Origin: CAZTLE01 sp964614415
Lineage (GTDB): Bacteria > Bacteroidota > Bacteroidia > Flavobacteriales > Flavobacteriaceae
Direction of reading: 5' to 3'
Assembly: GCA_964614415.1 (NCBI GenBank)
Contig: CAZTLE010000004.1
Location: forward strand, 1-51,083
Length of the DNA stretch: 51,083 nucleotides
Below the pieces are notes generated by a model. That model was not told the DNA's origin. It saw only the letters and a program-made list of their open reading frames with translations, and made no database searches. Both the position numbers and the translations under genes were made by a program. Numbering within the stretch: position 1 is the first letter of the stretch; every line of letters starts with the position of its first letter. Shown here piece after piece: positions 17,137 through 25,919 of the stretch.

Positions 17137-20001
17137 ATGAATTCAACTTATTGCGGGATATCTTTCTTTTTAGCATTGTTCTCATCTGTATTCATGATTG
17201 CTCCGGTCACAGGCCAATATGCTGTGATAAAAGGGAGAGTGATCGATTCAAATTCCGGGGAACCTGTTGCCGCTTCAGTGGTTCGCATTCAATCGCATCC
17301 TTTTGAGGCTATAACCGACGGCCAGGGTCTTTTTGAAATTTCAGGAAATGATCTTCCTCAGGGAGAGCAGGTCCTGACGGTTTCGTTTTCCGGCTATGTT
17401 TCCCAGCGTATAGCTATCACCGTTCAAAACGGAAAAACAATAAACCTTGATCCTATCTTGCTAAGACAGGATCTTACCGAGGTAGAAGCCCAGATAGGCA
17501 TCATAAGTCTTTCGGACAACGAACTTCATATGGACGAGGGAACTGCCTTTTCTGTCTCCGGTTTATTACATGCTTCCAATGATGTATTTCTGAATGCGGC
17601 AGCCTATGATTTCAGTGCTACTTTTTTTCGCCCGAGAGGGCTTGATAATGCTAATGGGAAAGTCCTTATCAATGGAATTGAAATGAATAAAATGTTCAAT
17701 GGCCGACCTCAATGGAGTAATTGGGGCGGACTGAACGACGCACAGCGAAACTGTGAATTCTCAATGGGGCACAAAGCAAATGACTACACTTTTGGAGATC
17801 TTGCCGGAACTACAAATATAGTGATGCGAGCCTCCGGGTATCGAAAGGGAGGCCGTGTGTCCTATGCCATGTCAAATCGGAGTTATGAAGGGCGAATTAT
17901 GGGATCGTTCAACAGCGGATTGACTAAAGACGGATGGGCTTACAGCATATTGGTGTCAAGACGATTTGGCAACGAAGGTTACGTCGACGGAACACTATAT
18001 GATGCCAATTCTTTCTTCTTTTCGGTTGAGAAAAAGTTTGGTAAGGGTCATAGTCTGAACCTATCAGCATTCTACACCCCTAACCGTCGAGGCCGGTCTA
18101 CGGCGATTACCCAGGAGGTCCGGGACCTTAAAGGAATTCGATACAATCCAAACTGGGGTTATCTAAACGATGCTGTGCGGAATAGCCGGGTTCGTGAAAT
18201 TAAAGAACCTGTGATCATGTTAAACCACTTCATGGATATAGGTGGGAGAACCAGGCTAAACACAAATCTGGCCTATCAGTTTGGGAGGACAGGGAACACT
18301 CGAATCGATAATGGAGGAACCCGCGTGGTCCAGACTAACGACGGTCAGGAAACCTTCATTGGCGGAGCGCGAAATCCACTACCGAATTACTATCAGTTAT
18401 TGCCAAGCTTCTTTTTACAGAATCAGAATCCATCACCGACAGATTTCCGAAATGCATTTCTGGCCGAGAGAGATTTTATCAATGATGGTCAGTTGGACTG
18501 GGAAGCACTTTACAGAGCAAATGCAGTCTCTACACAAAATGGTGGAAACTCTGTTTATGTGATTCAGAATGACAGAACTGATGATACCCAGTTTACAGCT
18601 AATATGATCTTGAACTCGCAGTTGACTGAAAATATCGCTCTGAATATTAGTTCTGAGTATCGTATGCTACGAAGTGAGAATTTTGCCGAGCTAAGTGATT
18701 TGTTGGGGGGAACAGGGTATCTCGATGTCGACTACTTTGCTGAAGATGATGTAAATACGGTGGTCGGAGACCTGGCGCAAAGTGATTTGCAAAACCGAAA
18801 CCGCATTGTGACCGAAGGGGATCGTTACAAGTACAACTACCTGTTGAAGGCCAATGCACTTGGAGGATTTGTCCAGGCACAGTTTAAGTACAATAAGGTA
18901 GATTTTTTTCTGGCCGTCAATACCCGACAAACAGGCTACCAACGTACGGGACTGTTCGAGAATGGAAATTTCCCTGGAAACCGATCGCTCGGAGATAGCA
19001 GAAAGCTGAATTTTACGACTTATGGAGTCAAATGTGGACTGACTTACAAAATATCGGGGCGTCATGTATTCGATGCAAACGCCACATATTTTACAAAGGC
19101 TCCTTCGTTGCGAAATACTTTTAGCAATGCACGTCAGAATAATGACGTAGTGATGGGTCTTGAAGAGGAGAGGATCCTGGGGCTGGATGGAAACTATATC
19201 TATAGATCACCTATGGTAAAGGCTCGGGTTACCGGGTTTTATGCAAGTATGGAGGATCAGACGGATATTGGATTCTATTTCACCGAAAACCTCTCGGGAT
19301 TGGGGGTTGAACAGAGTGCCTTTGTACAGGAGATAATGACGAATATCGAAACGCTGAGGACCGGGGTTGAAATGGGAATTGAATTCCAGGCAACACCTAC
19401 CTTCAAGGTCAAGGCGGCTGCTTCATATGGTCAGTATACATTCAAGAACAATCCCAAACTCTATTTAACCAGTGATGACTTTGAGGGAGTATTGACTTTT
19501 GGAGACGGTACGGCACGATTGAAGGATTATCATTTAGCCGGCGGCCCGGAGCGAGCCTATCAATTGGGATTCGAATACCGCGACCCTGATTTCTGGTGGA
19601 TAGGTACGACGACCAACTATTTCAGCAACGCATACATCGATGTAAACAACCTTGCCCGGACAGCTAATTTTTCATCCGACTTTGATGGACAACCTTTCAA
19701 TGACTTTGATCCCGATGTGTCCAGGGAGCTCTTGCGTCAGGAACGCTTTGATGATTATTTCCTCGTGAATGTAATCGGAGGTAAATCATGGAGGATCAAA
19801 AGATACTTCGTTGGCTTCTTTGCCACAATCAATAATCTTTTGGACCAGGAATATGTCACCGGGGGATTTGAGCAAGGTCGATTGACAAATTTTCGTGATA
19901 TACATGAAGACAAATCCCGCGCATATGGTCCCGTTTTTGGCCCCCGGTATTTCTTTGGAAGCGGGACAACTTATTACGTAAACGTATACGTTCGATTCTA
20001 G
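17137..20001 (+). CDS. TonB-dependent receptor with carboxypeptidase-like N-domain
   Basis: The 954-residue outer-membrane receptor starts with a signal peptide ending near APVTGQ. A carboxypeptidase-regulatory-like domain follows (AVIKGRVIDSNSGEPVAASVV ... FSGYVSQRI), then a plug-like region (FFRPRGLDNANGKVLINGIE) and a barrel that ends in TTYYVNVYVRF. The plug is closer to the receptor class paired with DUF5689 lipoproteins than to classic SusC, and I see no SusC signature motif. The lipoprotein gene begins 26 bases downstream, so the two form an operon; the secreted nuclease is divergent across a 111-base promoter region. Confidence 0.92.
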   Translation: MNSTYCGISFFLALFSSVFMIAPVTGQYAVIKGRVIDSNSGEPVAASVVRIQSHPFEAITDGQGLFEISGNDLPQGEQVLTVSFSGYVSQRIAITVQNGKTINLDPILLRQDLTEVEAQIGIISLSDNELHMDEGTAFSVSGLLHASNDVFLNAAAYDFSATFFRPRGLDNANGKVLINGIEMNKMFNGRPQWSNWGGLNDAQRNCEFSMGHKANDYTFGDLAGTTNIVMRASGYRKGGRVSYAMSNRSYEGRIMGSFNSGLTKDGWAYSILVSRRFGNEGYVDGTLYDANSFFFSVEKKFGKGHSLNLSAFYTPNRRGRSTAITQEVRDLKGIRYNPNWGYLNDAVRNSRVREIKEPVIMLNHFMDIGGRTRLNTNLAYQFGRTGNTRIDNGGTRVVQTNDGQETFIGGARNPLPNYYQLLPSFFLQNQNPSPTDFRNAFLAERDFINDGQLDWEALYRANAVSTQNGGNSVYVIQNDRTDDTQFTANMILNSQLTENIALNISSEYRMLRSENFAELSDLLGGTGYLDVDYFAEDDVNTVVGDLAQSDLQNRNRIVTEGDRYKYNYLLKANALGGFVQAQFKYNKVDFFLAVNTRQTGYQRTGLFENGNFPGNRSLGDSRKLNFTTYGVKCGLTYKISGRHVFDANATYFTKAPSLRNTFSNARQNNDVVMGLEEERILGLDGNYIYRSPMVKARVTGFYASMEDQTDIGFYFTENLSGLGVEQSAFVQEIMTNIETLRTGVEMGIEFQATPTFKVKAAASYGQYTFKNNPKLYLTSDDFEGVLTFGDGTARLKDYHLAGGPERAYQLGFEYRDPDFWWIGTTTNYFSNAYIDVNNLARTANFSSDFDGQPFNDFDPDVSRELLRQERFDDYFLVNVIGGKSWRIKRYFVGFFATINNLLDQEYVTGGFEQGRLTNFRDIHEDKSRAYGPVFGPRYFFGSGTTYYVNVYVRF

Positions 20002-20027
20002 TTCATAAAAAAGTAAACCCGGATATA

Positions 20028-21506
20028 ATGATGACGAAAATATTCAAGAGAAATAAATTGATTGCGCTACTGTCTACCATATTCTTTGTGCTTTCCTGTG
20101 TACAGGATGATGATTTTGACCTGCCCGATACGAGTCCAACCGGGGCTAGCATCGACGGGACTCTGATTGACATAGAGCAGTTGTATCGCCTGTGGTTGCA
20201 GGAATTACTTACAAATGAGAATGAAACGCTCACCTTCAACGGCTCTGACCAGTATGTGGCAGGATATGTAGTTTCCAGTGATGAGGCGGGAAATTTCTTC
20301 GAAGAGTTGGTGGTTCAAAATTCTGCTTCCAACCCAACTCGTGGGATGCGAGTATTGGTGGATGCGAGCCCGCTGTTCACTACATATGAGTTTGGACGTA
20401 AAGTGTTTATTAAGCTCGATGGTTTGACGGTGAGCTATACCAACGTTGGGCTGTCGCTAGGAGTCCTTGATGGAACCAACATCACGAAAATTTCAGAATC
20501 ACAACAGCAGGAATTCATTATCAGGGATATTGAAGTGGCCACCATTCTCCCGAGGCCCATTTCGCTGTCCGAAATTAACTATGAAGTGGATGAAAATGAT
20601 CTCAACAGTGTTACAACCGCTCTTCAATATATCAACCAATATATTCGTGTTAGTGAGGTACAGTTCAACCGTAATGACGCCATTGGAGAAAGCCGAAAGA
20701 CCTTTGCTGCGGAACCAACGGACGAATTCGATGGTGAGCGCATTCTTGAGAGTTGCAATGAAAGGGTCTCTGTCATTTTCAGCACAAGTACTTTTGCCGA
20801 CTTTAAAGCAGTACTGTTACCCGAAGGAAGAGGGACCATAGACGCTGTATTGGCCCTTGATTTCTTTGGAGAGCAATTCAATCTGGTCGTTAACGATCCC
20901 TCTTCGATTAACCTGGAGAGCAGCGACCGCTGTGACCCGATGGAAGTAAATTGCGGTTTGGCATCAAGTAGCGGAAATATTTTGATCTTTAGTGAATTCT
21001 TCGAAACACAGAATACGGGAGACCCGGTCTCGGGAAATGGCTGGACCAACTACATGGAAGCGGGGACCGCACCCTGGGAAGTATATTCCGCCACGGGATC
21101 TAATGCGTCCTTAGGGAACTCTGCCCGCATTGGCTCTTTCATGTCCGGGGATGCTAGTAATATTACCTGGCTGGTTACTCCGGAGATCAACTTTGATGTC
21201 GCAGATGGAGAAACCCTCGAATTCAGGACTTCGAATAGCTTCTCGGACGGTAGCCAGCTTGAATTGTTGTTTTCGGCTGATTGGGATGGTGTTCCTGACA
21301 ATATTCCTTCGGCGACATGGTCAATAATGTCCGATGCGTATATCGTTCAGAACGAAGACTTCTTTGGCGACTGGCTTTCCTCAGGCCGTGTAGACCTTTC
21401 CTGTCTTACGGGAAGTGGGCACATAGCCTGGCGATACACCGGGAGCGGTAATCCCGATTTTGATGGCACCTACGAGTTGGACGAGATCGAGATACGGTCG
21501 AACTAA
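20028..21506 (+). CDS. DUF5689 surface lipoprotein with choice-of-anchor J-like C-domain
   Basis: The 492-residue protein has a lipoprotein signal with the lipobox Leu-Ser-Cys (FFVLSC), followed by an acidic DDDFDLPD stretch typical of surface-exported Bacteroidota lipoproteins. The N-terminal half fits DUF5689 (YVAGYVVSSDEAGNFFEELVV, GMRVLVDAS, GRKVFIKLDGL), an OB-like fold. The C-terminal part (about 310-490: ILIFSEFFETQN, GWTNYMEAG, TWLVTPEINF, FSADWDG) looks like a choice-of-anchor J beta-jelly domain. It probably works as the cell-surface ligand-binding partner of the adjoining receptor. Either ATG 20028 or 20031 can start it. Confidence 0.9.
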   Translation: MMTKIFKRNKLIALLSTIFFVLSCVQDDDFDLPDTSPTGASIDGTLIDIEQLYRLWLQELLTNENETLTFNGSDQYVAGYVVSSDEAGNFFEELVVQNSASNPTRGMRVLVDASPLFTTYEFGRKVFIKLDGLTVSYTNVGLSLGVLDGTNITKISESQQQEFIIRDIEVATILPRPISLSEINYEVDENDLNSVTTALQYINQYIRVSEVQFNRNDAIGESRKTFAAEPTDEFDGERILESCNERVSVIFSTSTFADFKAVLLPEGRGTIDAVLALDFFGEQFNLVVNDPSSINLESSDRCDPMEVNCGLASSSGNILIFSEFFETQNTGDPVSGNGWTNYMEAGTAPWEVYSATGSNASLGNSARIGSFMSGDASNITWLVTPEINFDVADGETLEFRTSNSFSDGSQLELLFSADWDGVPDNIPSATWSIMSDAYIVQNEDFFGDWLSSGRVDLSCLTGSGHIAWRYTGSGNPDFDGTYELDEIEIRSN

Positions 21507-21582
21507 GCCTCCGCTGCGAGAGAAACAAACACTCAATAATAACCAGAGGTAAACGTTAAATAGTCAGCTTAAGTTAATTGTT

Positions 21583-22209
21583 ATGAGAACTGATTATAAG
21601 ACTATACGACTACTTGTAATAGCATTGTTTCTGATTCAATTCAACATTTCGGCTCAGGACAGAGATATCGCAGGTAATCAACCAGCTTGGTACGAATGCA
21701 GTGATCCATTAAGGCTTAGTGGCAAGCAAAAGAAATTGGCGCCAAAAAGGCTTCATTTTAAGTTTAATCTTAATGAACAAATCAAGAATCCCGAGAAGCT
21801 CGGGTATGTCTGGATGGAAGAATTTCCGTCTAACCATTTTAGCGCTCAATTTATAAATAACACAAGCTCAAAAATCGATATAGATCTTCAGGATGGAAGT
21901 CTAATGATGATTCAAGAAGCGCTAAACGAAAATGGTAAATGGGAGCCAATTGAATATTGGGTGTATAGTGGATGTGGTAATAGTTATTTTCATTCACTGG
22001 AACTGAACCCGGGTGAATACACGATAATCCCTATTCCCGTCTATAAAGGTGAGTTTAAGACCAAAATAAGGTTAAAGTATGTACGTAACGATATCGTATA
22101 TTATTCCAAGGCTTTTGAGGGTTCCATTAGTCCCAATCAGTTTAAAAGAGAAACAAACGCGGTTAACGGCATACTATATCACGGACCTGCGAGTTACTTC
22201 GAAAACTAA
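21583..22209 (+). CDS. Secreted hypothetical protein
   Basis: I do not recognise this 208-residue protein. It has a signal peptide (hydrophobic stretch to ISAQ) and a mature part with predicted beta-strand character, one Cys in WYECSD and one in YSGCGNSYF that could form a disulfide. It contains no TM segment after the signal. The N-terminal mature sequence is AQDRDIAGNQPAWYECSDPL. It is on the same strand as the DUF5689 gene, 76 bases downstream, but its composition is more A-rich than its neighbours and it looks like an accessory gene. A terminator follows immediately. Confidence 0.75.
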   Translation: MRTDYKTIRLLVIALFLIQFNISAQDRDIAGNQPAWYECSDPLRLSGKQKKLAPKRLHFKFNLNEQIKNPEKLGYVWMEEFPSNHFSAQFINNTSSKIDIDLQDGSLMMIQEALNENGKWEPIEYWVYSGCGNSYFHSLELNPGEYTIIPIPVYKGEFKTKIRLKYVRNDIVYYSKAFEGSISPNQFKRETNAVNGILYHGPASYFEN

Positions 22210-22210
22210 G

Positions 22211-22246
22211 CGTCCGCCTCACGTGGAAGAGAGACGGACGTTTTTT
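22211..22246. terminator. Terminator between convergent hypothetical genes
   Basis: CGTCCG-C-CTC (22211-22220) pairs with GAG-A-CGGACG (22231-22240), followed by TTTTTT. It ends the plus-strand gene, and the minus-strand gene stops three bases further on, so it may serve both. Confidence 0.88.
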
Positions 22247-22248
22247 GA

Positions 22249-22785
22249 TTAGAAGCATACTAATCGAATTTCCGGAACAAGGATGCACCGGAACCTTGGC
22301 GGGCTACCAATGAAAATACAAACCCGCCGATAAGTGATCACAAAGCGGCAAATAGGGAATCGCGGTGGCCATACAGGTCGGGGCGGTAGTGGGACTGTAG
22401 GGACACCAATATTGGTAAGACCGGAAGCGGGCAAGTTAAGCGACGTAAGCTGTGCATTGTCTCCTTCCTTGTCACAATCGCATGCGGAAGGGTTATCCAC
22501 CGGACCGGGACCGGCTTTTGTAACCACCTCGTCAAAGCGTGTCACAATATTTGCATCGGCACTTACCCGGACGAATACCTGATCGTCATCCTGATCTACT
22601 TCGAGCAAATCATCCTTACTAACGATGCTGGTGATCATTCCGGATTTCAGGGCAACTACATTGTCTTTGTCCTTTACCAATTGGCCGGCCAACCAGGCAG
22701 AGTCCCCTTCTTTTAAAAGTTGTTGGGTATCCGGTGCCTTTTCGGTCCAATGGGATTTAAATTCTTTACTGCTTAAATTTTTCAT
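22249..22785 (-). CDS. Hypothetical protein with Pro/Cys-rich tail
   Basis: The protein (178 residues from the ATG at 22785, MKNLSSKEFKSHWTEKAPDT) is not recognised. Residues 1-100 are acidic and soluble, with alternating hydrophobics (QVFVRVSADANIVTRFDEVV). A short CDCDKEGD cluster follows. The last 50 residues are strikingly rich in Pro, Arg and Cys with hydrophobic runs (PPRFPICRFVITYRRVCIF, PPRFRCILVPEI). There is no signal peptide. The two halves may be a leader and core, or a globular domain with a membrane-active tail; this is speculation. It is separated from the LytTR operon by about 150 bases. Confidence 0.6.
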   Translation of the reverse strand: MKNLSSKEFKSHWTEKAPDTQQLLKEGDSAWLAGQLVKDKDNVVALKSGMITSIVSKDDLLEVDQDDDQVFVRVSADANIVTRFDEVVTKAGPGPVDNPSACDCDKEGDNAQLTSLNLPASGLTNIGVPTVPLPPRPVWPPRFPICRFVITYRRVCIFIGSPPRFRCILVPEIRLVCF

Positions 22786-22937
22786 GTTTCTTACTTTAAA
22801 ATTGAACTTATTTCGACGTCGTGACACAAAACTAGATGTAGCCTATGTGTCTCAAAATAAGCACAGTATTAAAGGAAGGGATGAATCCATTAAAGGGTCG
22901 TTCCAAGGTACAACCGGGAGGGGCTAAATCGGCTGGA

Positions 22938-23684
22938 TTAATTGCCTTTTAAGAAGTCCAGGAAATCATGCCGGCGGTTCCGGGACACGGGAACATTATG
23001 ACGGTTGGTGAGGATAACGTAGCCTTCGTTGAGGTACTTATCCACATGACTCACATTGATGAGGTACGATTTGTGCGTGAGGTAGAAATTCTGGTTCTCA
23101 AGTAGCTTGTTAAAGTACCCTATGCTATGTGAACTTAGCAATGGCTTGCGATCGGTGAAATGGATGCGTGTATAGCCTTCGGTGCCTTCGCAAAATACAA
23201 TCTCACTCATGCGAACAAACTCCAGGCCGTCCTGTGTTGGGATAACCACTTTCTTTTGGTGTAAGGAAGGGGCTCCCAAATTCTCAACCAGCAGGCGATT
23301 CTTTTCCAGGGCGGTTTTATCCTCAATGTTGCTTTCGGCATTGGATACTGCTCGCACGAGGTCTTCGTTATCTACAGGTTTTACCACATAACCTATGGCG
23401 CAGTGCTTTATAGCGTCTATGGCATAGTTATCGAAAGCTGTGATAAAGATGATCTCAAAATCGGGCGCATCTATGGCCGCCAAAAGATCGAAGCCACTCA
23501 TTTCGGGCATAGAGACATCCAGAAAGAGCAGTTGTGGTTTAAGGGTTTCAATGAGTCCCAGGGCTTCCCTGGGGCTTTGGGTTTCTCCAATAATTTGAAC
23601 GTTAGGGCACATGCGTTCCAGCTTGTTACGCAGTATGGCGAGTGCCTTGGGTTCATCGTCGATTAAAAGGGCTGTGATATTCAT
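22938..23684 (-). CDS. LytTR-family response regulator
   Basis: The 248-residue protein has a receiver domain (LLIDDEPKAL, phospho-acceptor Asp56 in LLFLDVSMPEMSG, Lys in YVVKPVD) and a C-terminal LytTR DNA-binding domain (VRMSEIVFCEGTEGYTRIHF, LTHKSYLINVSHVDKY, VPVSRNRRHDFLDFL). Its start overlaps the kinase stop by four bases, so the pair is translationally coupled. LytTR regulators in Bacteroidota commonly control genes next to them, here perhaps the upstream envelope-protein genes of the same block. Confidence 0.96.
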   Translation of the reverse strand: MNITALLIDDEPKALAILRNKLERMCPNVQIIGETQSPREALGLIETLKPQLLFLDVSMPEMSGFDLLAAIDAPDFEIIFITAFDNYAIDAIKHCAIGYVVKPVDNEDLVRAVSNAESNIEDKTALEKNRLLVENLGAPSLHQKKVVIPTQDGLEFVRMSEIVFCEGTEGYTRIHFTDRKPLLSSHSIGYFNKLLENQNFYLTHKSYLINVSHVDKYLNEGYVILTNRHNVPVSRNRRHDFLDFLKGN

Positions 23685-24490
23685 GATTCTTCCGGGTAAT
23701 TAAAGATTAAACGTGCCAGGGTTCCGGTTTCATTGCTGAATTCGGAACGATCCTGGAGGGAGAACTGCACATTCCAGTTCCCGGTTTGGTTGAGTAGTTC
23801 GAGGCGTTCCTCAAGGACCGCCGAAGAGCGTGACTGGTAATTTCGTGAAGAACGGGCATAGAGTTCTTTGGCTTTATTAAGGCCTATGCCATCGTCCTGA
23901 ATGGTCACTTCAAAAGAAGCGTTGTCTATATAATTGAAGCGCACATCGATATTACCGCTTTCATTTTTGTGAAATACACCATGGTTTACGGCATTTTCTA
24001 CCAGCGGTTGCAGTAACATGGACGGGAGGATATGTTCGTCCTGTTCAATGCGGGGATCTACCTCTACCGAATAGCTTAGCTTTTCTTCGAAACGCAGTTT
24101 TTCGATATCCAGGTAGCTTTCCAGCAGGTGTACCTCGTCCTTAATGGTGATGTGTTGCCTGCGGGAGTATTCAAAGAACAACCGAATGAGTTTGGAGAAC
24201 TTCACCAGGTAATTCTCGGAAAGCTCCACCTCGTGCCGCTGAATGTAATACTGAATAGCGTTGAGCGAATTATGCACAAAGTGCGGGTTCATTTGTCCGC
24301 GAAGGGCCTTGAGTTCCATGGCATGTAATTTCTTTTGGTGTTCGAGCTCGGCCTGCAGTTGGCCTCTAAAAATTTTAGTTTTCCTAATAATAAAACTCAT
24401 AAATAATACTACTGAGGCAACACCCACTAAAACAGCTATAAGGGTTAGCGATAGAAGCGTGCCATCAATATCTAATTCTTGGGTCTGCAT
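23681..24490 (-). CDS. LytS-type sensor histidine kinase
   Basis: The 269-residue kinase has a single N-terminal transmembrane helix (about 12-35) and no sensory domain of its own. A coiled segment leads to the His_kinase core with phospho-acceptor His70 in RGQMNPHFVHNSLNAI and the ATPase N-box QPLVENAVNHG, plus a G-box-like DDGIGL. It overlaps both neighbours: four bases with the regulator and 19 bases with the upstream membrane protein. That suggests the membrane protein provides the sensing part. Confidence 0.94.
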   Translation of the reverse strand: MQTQELDIDGTLLSLTLIAVLVGVASVVLFMSFIIRKTKIFRGQLQAELEHQKKLHAMELKALRGQMNPHFVHNSLNAIQYYIQRHEVELSENYLVKFSKLIRLFFEYSRRQHITIKDEVHLLESYLDIEKLRFEEKLSYSVEVDPRIEQDEHILPSMLLQPLVENAVNHGVFHKNESGNIDVRFNYIDNASFEVTIQDDGIGLNKAKELYARSSRNYQSRSSAVLEERLELLNQTGNWNVQFSLQDRSEFSNETGTLARLIFNYPEES

Positions 24491-25131
24491 AAGAAACTGG
24501 GTATAAAACAGCCATAGTAAATAACATTGACCAATGTAAGAGACATAATGTATTGAAGGCTGTTATAATCTAAGTTTTTCTCTAGAAATAGGGCGATTGG
24601 TAAATATCCTAAGTGAAAAATAAACAATCCAATCACGATCCAAAATCTGGGCCTTGAATACAAACTCGTTGTGATATTTTCATTTAGTAGGGAATAAAAA
24701 TAGAGTCCTGTGAAAGCAATTATTAGAACGCAGCCGGTATACATTGGAATTACCCATTGATATGAGAAGAAGGCTTCGATCGTAAATGGTATTATTACGG
24801 ACAGAAGAAATATAGCAATTCCAACGTACATTTCTGTTTTTCTCTTTAGTATTTGGCCAAACCAGTAGATGAAAAACAGGAAAGAAACCACCATAAAAAT
24901 GTTGTAGAAAAAGAAGTTGTTATTAGAAGTATACCATTGATAGACATAGGCCAGATTTTCGTTTGCCACCACGTAGATTAGATAGTAAAGAAAATAACGT
25001 TCTGTGGTATGCTTGTAGCGATTCCAGGTCCAGATTGCGACAACCATTGCCGCAACCTGGACAACATCTATGGACATGTCCAGGATGTCTCCGAAACTTT
25101 CCATGGCCTCTATGTATGGCACTTTATACAT
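24472..25131 (-). CDS. Multi-helix integral membrane protein, probable sensor partner
   Basis: The 219-residue protein is almost entirely hydrophobic, with about seven predicted transmembrane segments separated by short aromatic loops (RYFLYYLIYVV, NNFFFYNIFMVVSFLFFIYW). I do not recognise a family. Its 3' end overlaps the kinase start by 19 bases and its start lies seven bases after the stop of the next gene upstream. In Bacteroidota LytS kinases often sit beside such membrane proteins, so a role in signal perception is a reasonable inference. An alternative ATG ten codons in (MESFGDIL) is possible. Confidence 0.82.
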   Translation of the reverse strand: MYKVPYIEAMESFGDILDMSIDVVQVAAMVVAIWTWNRYKHTTERYFLYYLIYVVANENLAYVYQWYTSNNNFFFYNIFMVVSFLFFIYWFGQILKRKTEMYVGIAIFLLSVIIPFTIEAFFSYQWVIPMYTGCVLIIAFTGLYFYSLLNENITTSLYSRPRFWIVIGLFIFHLGYLPIALFLEKNLDYNSLQYIMSLTLVNVIYYGCFIPSFLCRPKN

Positions 25132-25138
25132 TCTATTT

Positions 25139-25690
25139 TCATTGATATTTATAGTTCTGTGGGGGTCTTCCCGAATTTCCGTAGTTAAAGGGCTTTATCC
25201 CCCGTATCAACTGGTATCCCCCATTATCAAAATATGTTGGTGCTAAAAAGACGGTAGACCTAATTATACCATCTGCGTCCGTTTTAGCTCCCAAATAGAC
25301 ACGGATACCTAACTTGCTCGGATCTGAGAAACTTTTATTGTCGGCTTCGAGGGTGGCGTAGCACAGGAAGTGCCTTATTTTATCCATGTTAAAATCAAAA
25401 GAAGCATTATCTATAAGTTGGTCGGCAGTAAGGTACTGCCCATCGTCCTTATCCCTTTCTATAATACCTTTTGTTATATCGGGAATCTGCGTTGCCTGAT
25501 ATAACTTGTACATGTCATTGGCGTCGCCCGTATCAACCAGAGATCCATAAGGATTACCGGGGTTGTCAAGAGCTACTAGATCAGAGGTTGTTGTTGAAAA
25601 GCAAACTTCTGCTCCTGTGAGTATAAGAGTCTCATAAACTAAAACCGTAAGCGCTACGCCCGCGGCTAAACTGATAATAATCTGTCTCAT
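25139..25690 (-). CDS. Membrane-anchored flavobacterial protein, duplicated family copy A
   Basis: The 183-residue protein has an N-terminal signal/anchor helix (IIISLAAGVALTVLVY). Its C-terminal half has a motif series found again in the gene at 25920: DKIRHFLCYA, LGIRVYLGAK, STVFLAP and FNYGNSGRPPQNY. This motif order recalls a large flavobacterial family of unknown function with RIYLG...TVFxxPT patterns. The first part differs from the paralogue, so the shared domain is about residues 90-180. It is seven bases upstream of the membrane sensor, hence part of the LytS/LytTR operon. Confidence 0.82.
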   Translation of the reverse strand: MRQIIISLAAGVALTVLVYETLILTGAEVCFSTTTSDLVALDNPGNPYGSLVDTGDANDMYKLYQATQIPDITKGIIERDKDDGQYLTADQLIDNASFDFNMDKIRHFLCYATLEADNKSFSDPSKLGIRVYLGAKTDADGIIRSTVFLAPTYFDNGGYQLIRGIKPFNYGNSGRPPQNYKYQ

Positions 25691-25863
25691 AATTCAAATG
25701 TTTTAAGTTAAAGATGCATGTTGATGCGTTTAGTCATCGGCCCAAAGGTGAGCGGCATTTATGGCATCTAAAATCCCAACATCATGAGTGGTTTGTTCAA
25801 ATCGGTTATCGGTAGGTTTGAAGCCGCGATCTGAAGCTGTGGGGAGGTGAAAATTGTATCAAT
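25687..25863. repeat. Duplicated ~175-bp leader, copy A
   Basis: The region upstream of the 25139-25690 gene is clearly similar (about 75-80% by eye) to 26408-26583 upstream of its paralogue. It starts at the gene's ATG and reaches past GATCTGAAG. Shared blocks include ATTCAAATGTTTTAAGTTAA, CCCAAAGGTGAGCGGC and ATCGGTAGGT. With the coding similarity this shows tandem duplication of a gene-plus-leader unit of about 720 bp. Confidence 0.85.
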
Positions 25864-25919
25864 GTATAATACAACCACTTAAAGGTATTAAAAAAGGGCA
25901 AATGGTTCGCGACTCTGGT

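Noticed and set aside
22938..25131. A defence system built on the LytS/LytTR genes.
   Set aside because: Kinase, regulator and membrane protein are ordinary signalling types in Bacteroidota; nothing shows an antiviral effector.
25721..25860. A small gene ending AAHLW in each duplicated leader.
   Set aside because: No start codon in copy A, and the codon differences I could compare between the copies all change the amino acid, so it is not treated as coding.
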